A DNA stretch of 64,000 bases from Geodermatophilus tzadiensis (GTDB lineage Bacteria > Actinomycetota > Actinomycetes > Mycobacteriales > Geodermatophilaceae), in the NCBI RefSeq assembly GCF_003002915.1, contig NZ_PVTG01000007.1, positions 1-64,000 of the forward strand, read 5' to 3'. The translations under genes were made by a program, and so were the position numbers. The notes beneath the pieces are model-generated. The model did no database searches. It saw only the letters and a program-made list of their open reading frames with translations, and was not told the DNA's origin. Positions 1-7,526 of this stretch are shown here, piece by piece. Each line of letters starts with the position of its first letter. The first letter of the stretch is position 1.

Positions 1-283
1 CTGCGGAGCGAATGGTCTTCGACAACCACGTGCGTTCCGCAGAGGCGCCCCCATGTCAACACTCAGTTGCTGCGAGCAACCCACATAACGCGCCTGAGGC
101 CTCCGCCTGAGGCCTCCGCCCGCACCGCAGCGTGTCCTCCCTCACCGCAGCGCGTCCGACCTGACCGCCCACCGTCGGGGAGGACACGCGACGATCAGGT
201 CACCTGATCCCGGACCCGGCCCGCCCGGGGTCCAGCGGCCCGCCGCCGTGCCCGGCTGCGCGGCGCCTGTCAGGGTGGCCGCC
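1..283. other. Intergenic region at window start
   Basis: No gene recognised. It holds an imperfect inverted repeat (1-10 against 33-42, 9 of 10 bases pairing), a short hairpin GTTGC-TGCGA-GCAAC at 66-80, and two perfect tandem copies of a 13-base unit (92-104 and 105-117). It presumably carries the promoter of the downstream P-type ATPase and the 3' flank of a gene outside the window. No clear promoter hexamers were seen. Confidence 0.5.
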
Positions 284-2794
284 GTGCAGTCCACCGGCAC
301 CACCGACCGAGCCGCGGGGACCTGGGGCCTGACCGCCGCCGAGGCGCAGGCCCGACTCCGCCGCGGCGAGGGCAACACCGCGCCGCGCGGGTCCAGCCGC
401 GGCTACGCGCAGATCCTGCGGACCAACGTCTTCAACCTCTTCAACACGATCCTGTTCACCATCGGTGCGGCCCTGCTGGCGCTGGGCCGCTACAGCGACG
501 CGGTCACCAGCGTCGGCCTGGGCCTGGTCAACGCCGCGATCAGCGCCGTGCAGGAGATCCGCGCCAAGCGCAAGCTCGACCGGCTGCAGCTGCTCTCCCG
601 CGGCCGGGTCACGGTGGTGCGCGACGGCCGCGACGTGGAGGTGCTCCCCCACGAGGTGGTCCGCGGCGACGTGCTGCACGTGCGCCCCGGCGACCAGGTC
701 GTCGTCGACGGCCCGCTGCTCGAGGGCGCCGTCGAGGCCGACGAGTCGCTGCTGACCGGCGAGTCCGACCCGCAGCCCAAGCGCTCCGGCGACGACCTGC
801 TCTCGGGCAGCTTCGCCGCCGGCGGCGAGGGCTGGCAGCTGGCCCGCGACGTCGGCGGCGCCAGCTACGCCAGCCGGCTGACCGCCGACGTCCGCCGGGT
901 GAGCACCGACGCCACGCCGCTGCAGCGGCGGATCGACTTCGTCGTCCGGCTGGTCATGCTGCTCGTCGCGCTGATGAGCGCCACCATCCTGCTGCAGGCC
1001 GCCCTCGAGGGGTTCTCCGTGGAGCGGGTCGTGCAGACCACCGCGGTGCTCTCCGGCCTGGTGCCCTACGGGCTGTTCTTCCTCGTCGCGCTCGCCTACA
1101 CCGTCGGCGCGGCGGCCAGCGCCCGCGACGGCGCGCTGGTGCAGCAGGTCAACGCCGTGGAGTCGATCAGCAACGTCGACGTCGTCTGCACCGACAAGAC
1201 CGGCACGCTCACCACCGGCCGGCTCACCCTCGCCGAGGTGGTGCCCGTCGGCCCGCTCCCGCAGGAGGAGGTGGCGCGGCTGGTCGGGACGGCGGCCCGC
1301 AGCACCGCCGCGGGCAACCTCACCTCCACCGCGCTGGCCGCCGCGCTGCCCGGGCGGCAGTGCCCGCTGCTCGAGGAGGTGCCGTTCTCCTCGGCGCTGC
1401 GGTGGAGCGCGGTGCGCACCGACGACGGCGTGCTGGTGCTGGGCGCGCCCGAGTCCCTCACCCCGGCCATGCCCGGCGCGGCGCTGACCGACGCCGTCAC
1501 CGCCCGGACCGCGCAGGGCCTGCGGGTGCTCGTCGCCGCCCGCCCGGTCGACCCGGCCGCACCCCTGCGCGACGACGGCGGCCGGGCGCGGCTGCCCGCC
1601 CTGGAGCCGCTGGCGCTGGTCGTCCTGGCCGACGAGCTGCGTCCCGGCGTGCCCGAGACGGTCGCCCGCTTCGCCGCCGACGGCGTCGACCTCAAGGTGG
1701 TCTCCGGCGACGACCCGCGCACCGTCGCCGCGCTCGCCCGGCAGGCCGGGATGGGCGCCGGCGACCCGGTCTCCGGCGCGGAGCTCGAGGCGCTGTCGGA
1801 CGCCGAGCTCGACGCCCTGGTCACCCGCACCGCCGTCTTCGGCCGGATCGCGCCGGAGCAGAAGGAGCGGCTGGTCGACTCGCTGCGCCGCCAGGGCCGC
1901 TACGTCGCGATGATCGGCGACGGCGTCAACGACGCGCGGGCGCTCAAGCGGGCGCAGGTCGGCGTGGCGATGCGCAGCGGCAGCGCGGTCACCCGCGACG
2001 TCGCCGACATCGTGCTCACCGAGGACGCGATCGGCGCGCTGCTGCCCGCCCAGCACGAGGGCCGCCGGATCATCACCGGCATCGGCACCTCGATGCAGGT
2101 GTTCCTCGCCCGCGTGGGCACCCAGGGCCTGGTGATCGTCGCGGTCACCATGCTGGGGCTGGGGTTCCCCTACTCCCCCGCGCAGGTCGGGCTGACCCTG
2201 CTGACCGTCGGCGTCCCGACGCTGTTCCTCACCACCTGGGCGCGGCCCGAGCGCCCCGACCCGCAGCTGCTGACCTCGCTGTGGCGCTTCGTCGTCCCGG
2301 CGATGGTGGTGACGGCGGCCGGGGGCGTCGCCGTCTACGCCACGCTCTACACCGCGCTGATCGACGTCGTCGGCACCGCCCGGACGCCGGAGGAGGTGGT
2401 CGCCGACTTCGAGAGCTACACCGGCGTCTCGTCCTCCGACGTCGGCTTCGCCGAGGCCGCGGCCACCATCGGCGCCCAGACCGGGCTGTCGACCTTCGTG
2501 TCCTACGCGGCCTTCCTGCTCATCCTCTTCCTGCGCCCGCCCAACCGGTTCTTCGCCTCCTGGACGCGCCCGGACGGCGACCGGCGGCCCGCGCTGCTGG
2601 TCGCCGGTCTGGTCGTGGCGTTCACCGGGCTGCTGTTCGTCCCGGTGCTCACCGACTACTTCGGCCTCACCGACGCCGCCGAGCCGGTCTTCGCCACCGT
2701 GCTGCCGGCGCTGGTCCTGTGGTTCGCCGTGCTGACCGCGGTCTACCGGTTCCGGCTGCTCGAGCGCGCGCTCGGTCTCCCGCCCGCAGGGTGA
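284..2794 (+). CDS. ctpE: HAD-IC family P-type cation ATPase, CtpE-like
   Basis: Integral membrane ATPase that moves a cation at the expense of ATP through a phospho-aspartate intermediate. Visible hallmarks are the TGES actuator motif near residue 157, the phosphorylation motif DKTGTLTTG near residue 304 and the hinge motif GDGVND near residue 544. Membrane segments flank these blocks, and a long C-terminal membrane domain contains an insert around EEVVADFESY. The length (836 aa) and lack of an N-terminal heavy-metal domain fit the mycobacterial CtpE group, reported as calcium transporters; the substrate here is inferred only. An upstream in-frame GTG at 248 exists, but GTG 284 has an AGGGTGG sequence at good distance. 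It converges with the next gene, with three bases between stops. Confidence 0.85.
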   Translation: MQSTGTTDRAAGTWGLTAAEAQARLRRGEGNTAPRGSSRGYAQILRTNVFNLFNTILFTIGAALLALGRYSDAVTSVGLGLVNAAISAVQEIRAKRKLDRLQLLSRGRVTVVRDGRDVEVLPHEVVRGDVLHVRPGDQVVVDGPLLEGAVEADESLLTGESDPQPKRSGDDLLSGSFAAGGEGWQLARDVGGASYASRLTADVRRVSTDATPLQRRIDFVVRLVMLLVALMSATILLQAALEGFSVERVVQTTAVLSGLVPYGLFFLVALAYTVGAAASARDGALVQQVNAVESISNVDVVCTDKTGTLTTGRLTLAEVVPVGPLPQEEVARLVGTAARSTAAGNLTSTALAAALPGRQCPLLEEVPFSSALRWSAVRTDDGVLVLGAPESLTPAMPGAALTDAVTARTAQGLRVLVAARPVDPAAPLRDDGGRARLPALEPLALVVLADELRPGVPETVARFAADGVDLKVVSGDDPRTVAALARQAGMGAGDPVSGAELEALSDAELDALVTRTAVFGRIAPEQKERLVDSLRRQGRYVAMIGDGVNDARALKRAQVGVAMRSGSAVTRDVADIVLTEDAIGALLPAQHEGRRIITGIGTSMQVFLARVGTQGLVIVAVTMLGLGFPYSPAQVGLTLLTVGVPTLFLTTWARPERPDPQLLTSLWRFVVPAMVVTAAGGVAVYATLYTALIDVVGTARTPEEVVADFESYTGVSSSDVGFAEAAATIGAQTGLSTFVSYAAFLLILFLRPPNRFFASWTRPDGDRRPALLVAGLVVAFTGLLFVPVLTDYFGLTDAAEPVFATVLPALVLWFAVLTAVYRFRLLERALGLPPAG

Positions 2795-2797
2795 GCG

Positions 2798-3382
2798 TCA
2801 GCCCCGGATGCGGCCCAGGACGTCGTCGAGGGTGAGCCGGCGGGCCGCCTCGCGGTCGACGACGAGGACGTCGTCGGGGCCCTCCGGCCCGGCCGCCTCG
2901 GCGCGCGCCTGCTGCTGGCGCGCCCAGCGGCTGGCGTGCCCGCGCATCCGGCGCGCCGAGATGGCCCGCCCGCGCTCGCGCTGACCGGCCGCGGCCTCCT
3001 CCGGCGTGGTGTCCAGCAGCACCAGCCGCACGGCCCGCCCGGCCCGGTGCGCGGCCCGCAGCACCACCGTGCGCCACGCGGTGCTGGTCCAGGGATCGGT
3101 GAGGACGACGACCGGGGCGGGGCCGGCCAGCGCCCGGAGCACGGCGACGCGGTGCACGGCGTGCACCAGCGGGCGCAGCAGCGGGTACGGCAGGCCGGCA
3201 CCGGCCAGCCGCTCGGCGACGTGCTCGGAGTCCACGGCGGTCACCCCGGGCACCTCGCGGTCGAGCACCTGCCGCAGCAGCGTCGTCTTGCCGCTGCCCG
3301 GCAGCCCGCCGATCACCACGAGCGCGGGGCCGTCGGCCGCGGCACCGGGCGTGCCGGGCACCGGGACCTCATCGGTCGACAC
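2798..3382 (-). CDS. P-loop ATP-binding protein, zeta-toxin/kinase-like
   Basis: Small AAA/P-loop protein (194 aa) with a clear Walker A motif [12 protein letters not shown] near residues 20-31. The rest resembles small nucleoside-kinase-like or zeta-type phosphotransferases: an aspartate in DPWTS, an Arg-rich lid region ([13 protein letters not shown]) and a terminal DVLVVDR segment. GTG 3382 was chosen because GGGAGG lies about 10 bases upstream and the Walker motif then sits near the N terminus. An upstream extension in the same frame is rich in Pro/Arg and looks non-coding. No antitoxin-like partner is adjacent, so a toxin role is not supported. Substrate unknown. Confidence 0.7.
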   Translation of the reverse strand: MSTDEVPVPGTPGAAADGPALVVIGGLPGSGKTTLLRQVLDREVPGVTAVDSEHVAERLAGAGLPYPLLRPLVHAVHRVAVLRALAGPAPVVVLTDPWTSTAWRTVVLRAAHRAGRAVRLVLLDTTPEEAAAGQRERGRAISARRMRGHASRWARQQQARAEAAGPEGPDDVLVVDREAARRLTLDDVLGRIRG

Positions 3383-3507
3383 GGTTCTCTCCCACCTCCC
3401 GAGGGCCACCGCCGGGTGGCCGACCCGGAGGGTGCCGGAGCCCGGCCGGGGCCGTCGAGAGGTCAACGCGCACGGCCCCCCGGACGTGCCCACAGGGCGG
3501 CGTCCGT

Positions 3508-3526
3508 GCAGGTCAGGCTAGCCTTC
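3508..3526 (+). promoter_or_regulatory. IdeR/DtxR-type iron box upstream of DUF1540 gene
   Basis: The 19-base stretch contains the core AGGCTAGCCT and by eye matches 13 of 19 positions of the actinobacterial iron-box consensus TTAGGTTAGGCTAACCTAA. It lies 41 bases before the ATG of the DUF1540 gene, where a repressor could cover a promoter. Iron-dependent repression is inferred from the motif. Confidence 0.6.
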
Positions 3527-3567
3527 CTTGGCTGGCGGGCCCTCCGGGGGCGTGCCAGCCTGGTGCC

Positions 3568-3858
3568 ATGACCTCTCTCCAGGACATGCCCCAGGTGCAG
3601 GACTGTGCGGTCAGCAGCTGTTCCTACAACGCCGAGCACCAGTGCCACGCGGGGGCAATCACCGTGGGCGGTGACCACGCCCACTGCGGCACCTTCGTGG
3701 AGATCAGCTTCCGCGGCGGTCTCGACCGCAACGGCATGGTCGGTGCCTGCCACCGCTCCGACTGCGTGCACAACGACAAGCTCGAGTGCACCGCCCCGGG
3801 GATCCGCGTCGGCCCCGAGGCCGACGCCGCGGACTGCCTGACCTACCAGGCCCGCTAG
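3568..3858 (+). CDS. DUF1540 domain-containing cysteine-rich protein
   Basis: Small soluble protein of 96 aa with two copies of a Cys-rich module. The first contains CAVSSCSYN and HQCHAG followed by HCGTF; the second contains CHRSDCVHN and LECTAPGI followed by DCLTY. The Cys spacing is typical of DUF1540, a family thought to bind metal; its biochemical role is not established. The ATG follows an iron box, suggesting expression under iron limitation. It stands alone and converges with the next gene, which has its own iron box. Confidence 0.85.
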   Translation: MTSLQDMPQVQDCAVSSCSYNAEHQCHAGAITVGGDHAHCGTFVEISFRGGLDRNGMVGACHRSDCVHNDKLECTAPGIRVGPEADAADCLTYQAR

Positions 3859-3895
3859 TCCCCGCGCGCAGGCCGGGCCGTCGGCCTGCGGCAGG

Positions 3896-4321
3896 TCAGG
3901 ACGCCAGCAGGTCGGCGCCCAGCGGCTCGTGGACGAGCCCGCCGGCCGGGTCGGCGCGCAGCGCGCCGTCGGCGACGGCGAGCGCGGCCACGGGGTCGGC
4001 GTCGTCGACGAGGACCGCGCGACCGGCGGTGGCCACCGGCCGGAGTGCGGCGAGCAGCCGGCGGCGCTCGGGGGCGGCCAGGCCGTCGGTGAAGCGGTCG
4101 ACGAGCACGATGGTCGCGTCCTGCGCGGCGACGGCGTCGATCGCCTCGAGGCGGTCGACCACGTCCTCACCGGCCCGGGCGGCCAGCCGGTGCACCCGCA
4201 CCGACGCGTGCCCGGAGGCGCAGCGCCCGCTGTCGTCGTCCAGCGCGGTCATGACCCGGCTCCTGGCACCGTCCGGTCCCAGCAGCACAGTCACGTCGCC
4301 GACCGGCAGTCGCAGCCCCAC
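3896..4321 (-). CDS. Degenerate ABC-ATPase-like protein, iron-box controlled
   Basis: Protein of 141 aa that reads as a shrunken ABC ATPase. VLLGPDGARSRV sits where a Walker A motif (GPNGAGKST) should be, but the catalytic Lys is replaced. ATIVLVDRFTDGL resembles Walker B plus D-loop, but the catalytic Glu position is Arg. No LSGGQ signature is visible. The protein is therefore probably not an ATPase; it may be a regulatory or scaffolding relative, or a decayed gene kept short. GTG 4321 was chosen because GAGGAGG lies five bases upstream. An iron box lies 22 bases before the start. No membrane partner is next to it. Confidence 0.65.
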   Translation of the reverse strand: MGLRLPVGDVTVLLGPDGARSRVMTALDDDSGRCASGHASVRVHRLAARAGEDVVDRLEAIDAVAAQDATIVLVDRFTDGLAAPERRRLLAALRPVATAGRAVLVDDADPVAALAVADGALRADPAGGLVHEPLGADLLAS

Positions 4322-4342
4322 GCACGCCTCCTCGGATTGCAG

Positions 4343-4361
4343 TGAGGCGAGCCTAACCTCA
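4343..4361 (-). promoter_or_regulatory. IdeR/DtxR-type iron box upstream of degenerate ATPase gene
   Basis: TGAGGCGAGCCTAACCTCA matches about 14 of 19 positions of the actinobacterial iron-box consensus and is itself close to palindromic. It ends 22 bases before the GTG start of the minus-strand gene at 3896-4321, a position suited to repression. Confidence 0.7.
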
Positions 4362-4421
4362 GCGGACGGATCGGTCCACTCCCGTCCGCCCCCCACCGCC
4401 CACGGACGACCCGGACGACGG

Positions 4422-4456
4422 CGACGGCGCCACCCGGGGTGCGGGCGGCGCCGTCG
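4422..4456 (-). terminator. Hairpin terminator after secreted-protein gene
   Basis: Arms at 4422-4431 and 4447-4456 form a 10-base-pair GC-rich stem with a 15-base loop. The hairpin begins about 30 bases beyond the stop of the minus-strand gene at 4486-5067. No U-run follows, which is usual in high-GC actinobacteria. Confidence 0.5.
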
Positions 4457-4485
4457 GCCCGTGCTGCTCGGGTCAGGGGCGGCGG

Positions 4486-5067
4486 TCAGTCGTCGTCGCC
4501 GTCGCGCCAGTGACCCCACGGACCGCGCGGGCCGCCGTCGGCGTCGGCGTCGTTGACCCGCTCGGTGATCCAGGTCTCCAGCTCGGCGGAGCGCTCGTCG
4601 GCCTGCTCCTGGGTGAGCCGGCCCTCGGCCACCGCCTCGTCGAGGTGCTCCTGCGCGGCCGCGGTGAGCGCGGCGACCAGGTCCTCGACGGCCACGCCCT
4701 GGTCCTCGGCCACGCTGGCGAGGCTGGCGCCGTCGGCCTGGAGCGCGGTGCGCAGGTCCTCCTCGCTCAGGCCCAGCGTCTCGGCGGCGACCTCCAGGCC
4801 GAAGCCGCCGTGCCACCCGTACCCGCCGTGGCCGCCGAAGCCGGCCTCGCTCAGCGTGGTGGCCACCTCGTCGGCCTGCTCCTGGCTGATCGAGCCGTCG
4901 TCGACCAGGCCGGAGAGGGCGTCGCGGATGCGGTCCTCGGCGGTCGCGCTGTCGGTCGTGCTCTCGGTCGTCGTGGGCTCGTCGTCGGCCATCGCGGGCA
5001 CGGCGAGTCCCAGGCCGGTCAGGGTGAGCGCACCGGCGGTGGCGGCGAGGACGATCTTCTTGCGCAC
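4486..5067 (-). CDS. Secreted hypothetical protein with two QEQADE motifs
   Basis: Protein of 193 aa with a classical signal peptide: a basic start MRKKI, a hydrophobic core, then probable cleavage after AVPAMA. The mature part has an acidic Thr/Ser-rich linker, then two similar helical segments, one around DDGSISQEQADEVA and one around EGRLTQEQADERSAE. They are separated by a Gly/His-rich stretch (GFGGHGGYGWHGG). The repeated segments suggest an internal duplication of a small helical unit. The Gly/His run could bind metal, but nothing proves this. GTG start with AGGAGTG upstream; no operon partner. Confidence 0.75.
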   Translation of the reverse strand: MRKKIVLAATAGALTLTGLGLAVPAMADDEPTTTESTTDSATAEDRIRDALSGLVDDGSISQEQADEVATTLSEAGFGGHGGYGWHGGFGLEVAAETLGLSEEDLRTALQADGASLASVAEDQGVAVEDLVAALTAAAQEHLDEAVAEGRLTQEQADERSAELETWITERVNDADADGGPRGPWGHWRDGDDD

Positions 5068-5323
5068 GGGTCACTCCTAGTCCGGACAGCCGGTCCCTCC
5101 GGCCTACACCTCTGAGGATCGACCGCTTTCCTGTGATGCACCTGGGAACGGGCCGCTCCCCACCTGTGACTGTGCGGTTCCGCTCCGCCACGCCTGCGCG
5201 GGTCAGTTGGGGATAACGGTTCATGGACCGGCGACCGGACGAGCCGGCGCTGCGCCCGGCTGCGCCGTTCGTGCCTCGCTCATGCCGCCCGCACGGCGAA
5301 GCTGGACGAAGGGCATGTAGCGA

Positions 5324-5348
5324 TGTATCGTTAGCGTCATCCGATACG
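5324..5348 (+). promoter_or_regulatory. Candidate PadR operator dyad
   Basis: TGTATCG (5324-5330) and CGATACG (5342-5348) form an inverted repeat with one mismatch and an 11-base spacer. It lies immediately before the ribosome binding site (AGGAGG) of the PadR gene. PadR proteins commonly repress their own promoters through such dyads, so autoregulation is a reasonable inference. Confidence 0.5.
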
Positions 5349-5365
5349 ACACAGGAGGTCCTGCG

Positions 5366-6097
5366 ATGTTCTCGCACCCCTTCCCCGGAGGCCGGCAGCC
5401 CGGCCCGCGCCGCGGCTTCCGCGGTCCTCACCACCACCCCCGCGAGGGTGGTCCGTTCGACGCTCCCGGCGGCTTCGGCCCCGGCGGCCCCGGCGGCCCC
5501 GGCGGCTATGGCGGCTTCGGTCCCGGCGGCGGCTTCGGCCCCGGCGGCCCCCCCGGCGGCCCGGGCGGTCGCCGCGGCTTCGGCCCCGGCGGTCCCCGTG
5601 GTGGCCGGCGCGGCCGTGCCCCGCGGGGCGACGTCCGCACCGCCGTCCTGCTGCTGCTCACCGAGCAGCCGATGCACGGCTACCAGCTCATGCAGGCCAT
5701 CGCCGAGCGCAGCGGCGGCCGCTGGACGCCCAGCCCCGGCGCGGTCTACCCCACGATCAGCGCGCTGGAGGACGAGGGCCTGGCCACCGTCACCGCCGAG
5801 GCTGGCCGCAAGCTGGTCACCCTGACCGAGGCCGGCCGGCAGCACGTCGAGGAGCGCCGCGGCAGCTGGCCCGACCCGTTCGGCGGCGCTGCCGACGGCA
5901 CGGCCGGGCCCGACCTGCGCGGCCTGCTCGAGCAGGTGCACGGCGCCGTCCGCCAGGTGTCGCGCACGGGGTCGGAGGCGCAGCTGACCGCCTCGGCCGC
6001 CGTCCTCGCCGAGGCCCGTCGCGCGCTCTACCTGCTGCTCGCCGAGGGTCCCGACGACGCCGCGGCAGCCGGCCCGGCCGGCCCGCCCGCGACGTGA
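5366..6097 (+). CDS. PadR-family transcriptional regulator with Gly-rich N-terminal tail
   Basis: DNA-binding regulator of 243 aa. Residues 1 to about 88 are a low-complexity Gly/Pro/Phe/Arg tail with repeated GGFGPGG-like units. The winged helix follows: TAVLLLLTEQPMHGYQLMQ, then SPGAVYPTISALEDEGL and the wing. The C-terminal part is helical and probably used for dimerisation. The ATG follows AGGAGG and a dyad that may be its own operator. Unlike many PadR genes it has no adjacent efflux transporter, so its target and inducer are unknown. Similar Gly-rich tails occur in other actinobacterial PadR proteins. Confidence 0.85.
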   Translation: MFSHPFPGGRQPGPRRGFRGPHHHPREGGPFDAPGGFGPGGPGGPGGYGGFGPGGGFGPGGPPGGPGGRRGFGPGGPRGGRRGRAPRGDVRTAVLLLLTEQPMHGYQLMQAIAERSGGRWTPSPGAVYPTISALEDEGLATVTAEAGRKLVTLTEAGRQHVEERRGSWPDPFGGAADGTAGPDLRGLLEQVHGAVRQVSRTGSEAQLTASAAVLAEARRALYLLLAEGPDDAAAAGPAGPPAT

Positions 6098-6108
6098 GCC
6101 GCACGGGA

Positions 6109-6141
6109 CACCGCTCCGGGGGCTGAGCTCCCGAAGCGGTG
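6109..6141. terminator. Bidirectional terminator hairpin
   Basis: Arms 6109-6120 and 6130-6141 pair at 11 of 12 positions with a 9-base loop. The hairpin fills the gap between two converging genes (PadR stop at 6097, phosphofructokinase stop at 6146), as expected for a shared terminator. Confidence 0.7.
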
Positions 6142-6145
6142 CCGG

Positions 6146-7468
6146 TCAGCCGAAGCGGACCGGCTGGCCGGTGGCCTCGAGCACCGACATCCACAGGTCG
6201 CCGAGCGGGTCGACGTGGTTGCGGCGGCTGACCGCCAGGGCCATCGGGATGTGCACGAACCGCCGCCGCCGGCGCGCCACGATCACCTCGGTGCGCCCGG
6301 CCATCGCCGCGTGCACCGCGGCGTGCGCCAGCCGCAGGCAGTAGGCGCTGTCGTAGGGGTTGGCCGGCACGCTGCGGATGGCGTAGCTCGGGTCGAAGTA
6401 GCGGACGTTGTTCTCCACGCCGTGCGCGTCGAGGTGCTCGACGATCTTGCGGCGCAGCAGCCGGCCGATGTCGCCGAAGCGGACGTTGCCCGAGGCGTCG
6501 CGGCCGGGCTCCTCCCCCTCGACGTGCTCCTGGCCGGCGCCCTCGGCGACGACGACGACCGCGTGCCCGCGCTCCTGCACGCGCTGGCGCAGGTTCTCCA
6601 GGAACCCGTGCTCGCCGTCGAGGGCGAAGGGCACCTCGGGGATGAGGACGTAGTCGGCGTCGTCCTTGGCCAGGGTCGAGTAGCAGGCGATGAAGCCCGA
6701 GTGCCGGCCCATGAGCTTGACCAGCCCGATGCCGCCGGGGGCCGAGCGCGCCTCGACGCTGGCGGCGTGGATCGACTTGGTGGCCTCCGACATCGCCGTC
6801 TGGAAGCCGAAGCTCTGGTCGATGTAGGGGATGTCGTTGTCGATCGTCTTCGGGATGCCGACCACGGCCACCTTCAGGCCGCGCCGCTCCACCTCGGCGA
6901 CGACGTCCATCGCGCCGCGGATGGTGCCGTCGCCGCCGATGACGAACAGGATGTTGATGTTGAGGCGCTCGAGCGCGTCGACGATCGCCTCGGGGTCCTG
7001 CTTGCCGCGGGAGGTGCCGAGGATCGTGCCGCCCTCGTCGTCGATGTGCATGACGACCTCGGGCGTGAGGTCGAGCACGTCCTCGCCGAACTCGGGGATG
7101 AACCCCCGGTAGCCGTTGCGGAAGCCGACGATCCGCCGGACGCCGTAGTGCCGGGACAGCTCCAGCACCAGCCCGCGGATGACGTCGTTGAGGCCGGGGC
7201 ACAGCCCGCCGCAGGTGACGATCCCGACCCGGGTCTTGGCCGGGTCGAAGTAGATCTTCTTGCGCGGGCCGCCGGGCTCCAGGCTGGGCAGCTGCTCGAG
7301 GGGCACCCCGCGGGCGCCGGCCATCGACAGCGTGTCGTCGAAGAGGATGCGGTCCTCCTCGACGACGGAGTGCTGCGTCGTCTCCCGGGAGCCGAGCCGC
7401 GGCGCCAGGGGCGAGTCGATGCGGCAGGGGCCCAGCGTGCGGACGGCGAGGTCCGCGGAGACGACCAT
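6146..7468 (-). CDS. pfkA: 6-phosphofructokinase, plant/trypanosomatid-like type
   Basis: Phosphorylates fructose 6-phosphate to fructose 1,6-bisphosphate in glycolysis. The PfkA fold is clear: GIVTCGGLCPGLNDVIRG, IGGDGTIRGA near residue 178, PKTIDNDIPY near residue 206, and MGRHSGFIA. GGDGT (Gly rather than Asp) is typical of ATP users, whereas PKTIDND (Lys) is typical of PPi users. This combination is known from plant and trypanosomatid ATP-dependent enzymes, so ATP is the likelier donor. An N-terminal extension of about 80 residues (with DSPLAPRLGSRE) also fits that group. ATG 7468 lacks a strong ribosome binding site, and a 30-base palindrome lies 19 bases upstream. Confidence 0.85.
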   Translation of the reverse strand: MVVSADLAVRTLGPCRIDSPLAPRLGSRETTQHSVVEEDRILFDDTLSMAGARGVPLEQLPSLEPGGPRKKIYFDPAKTRVGIVTCGGLCPGLNDVIRGLVLELSRHYGVRRIVGFRNGYRGFIPEFGEDVLDLTPEVVMHIDDEGGTILGTSRGKQDPEAIVDALERLNINILFVIGGDGTIRGAMDVVAEVERRGLKVAVVGIPKTIDNDIPYIDQSFGFQTAMSEATKSIHAASVEARSAPGGIGLVKLMGRHSGFIACYSTLAKDDADYVLIPEVPFALDGEHGFLENLRQRVQERGHAVVVVAEGAGQEHVEGEEPGRDASGNVRFGDIGRLLRRKIVEHLDAHGVENNVRYFDPSYAIRSVPANPYDSAYCLRLAHAAVHAAMAGRTEVIVARRRRRFVHIPMALAVSRRNHVDPLGDLWMSVLEATGQPVRFG

Positions 7469-7486
7469 GGGGAGGACGGTCCCACA

Positions 7487-7516
7487 CGGACCCAGTCGTC
7501 ATGACGACTGGGTCCG
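7487..7516. terminator. Perfect 30-base palindrome, likely terminator of the ALDH7 gene
   Basis: Arms 7487-7501 and 7502-7516 are exact reverse complements with no spacer. The palindrome lies 11 bases after the stop of the minus-strand aldehyde dehydrogenase gene and 19 bases before the start of the phosphofructokinase gene. A terminator is the simplest reading. An operator for the kinase gene is possible because of its extreme symmetry. Confidence 0.6.
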
Positions 7517-7526
7517 GATGGGCGCG

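Noticed and set aside
248..283. Upstream GTG start for the P-type ATPase
   Set aside because: No ribosome binding site is visible at 248, whereas GTG 284 has one at good distance. The extra 12 residues look non-coding.
200..2056. Long open frame on the minus strand over the P-type ATPase
   Set aside because: It is the antisense shadow of the ATPase gene, with an atypical composition rich in Gly/Arg/Gln/His and no recognisable family.
2798..3382. Toxin-antitoxin (zeta-type) system
   Set aside because: The P-loop protein is only loosely zeta-like, and no small epsilon-like antitoxin gene is next to it.
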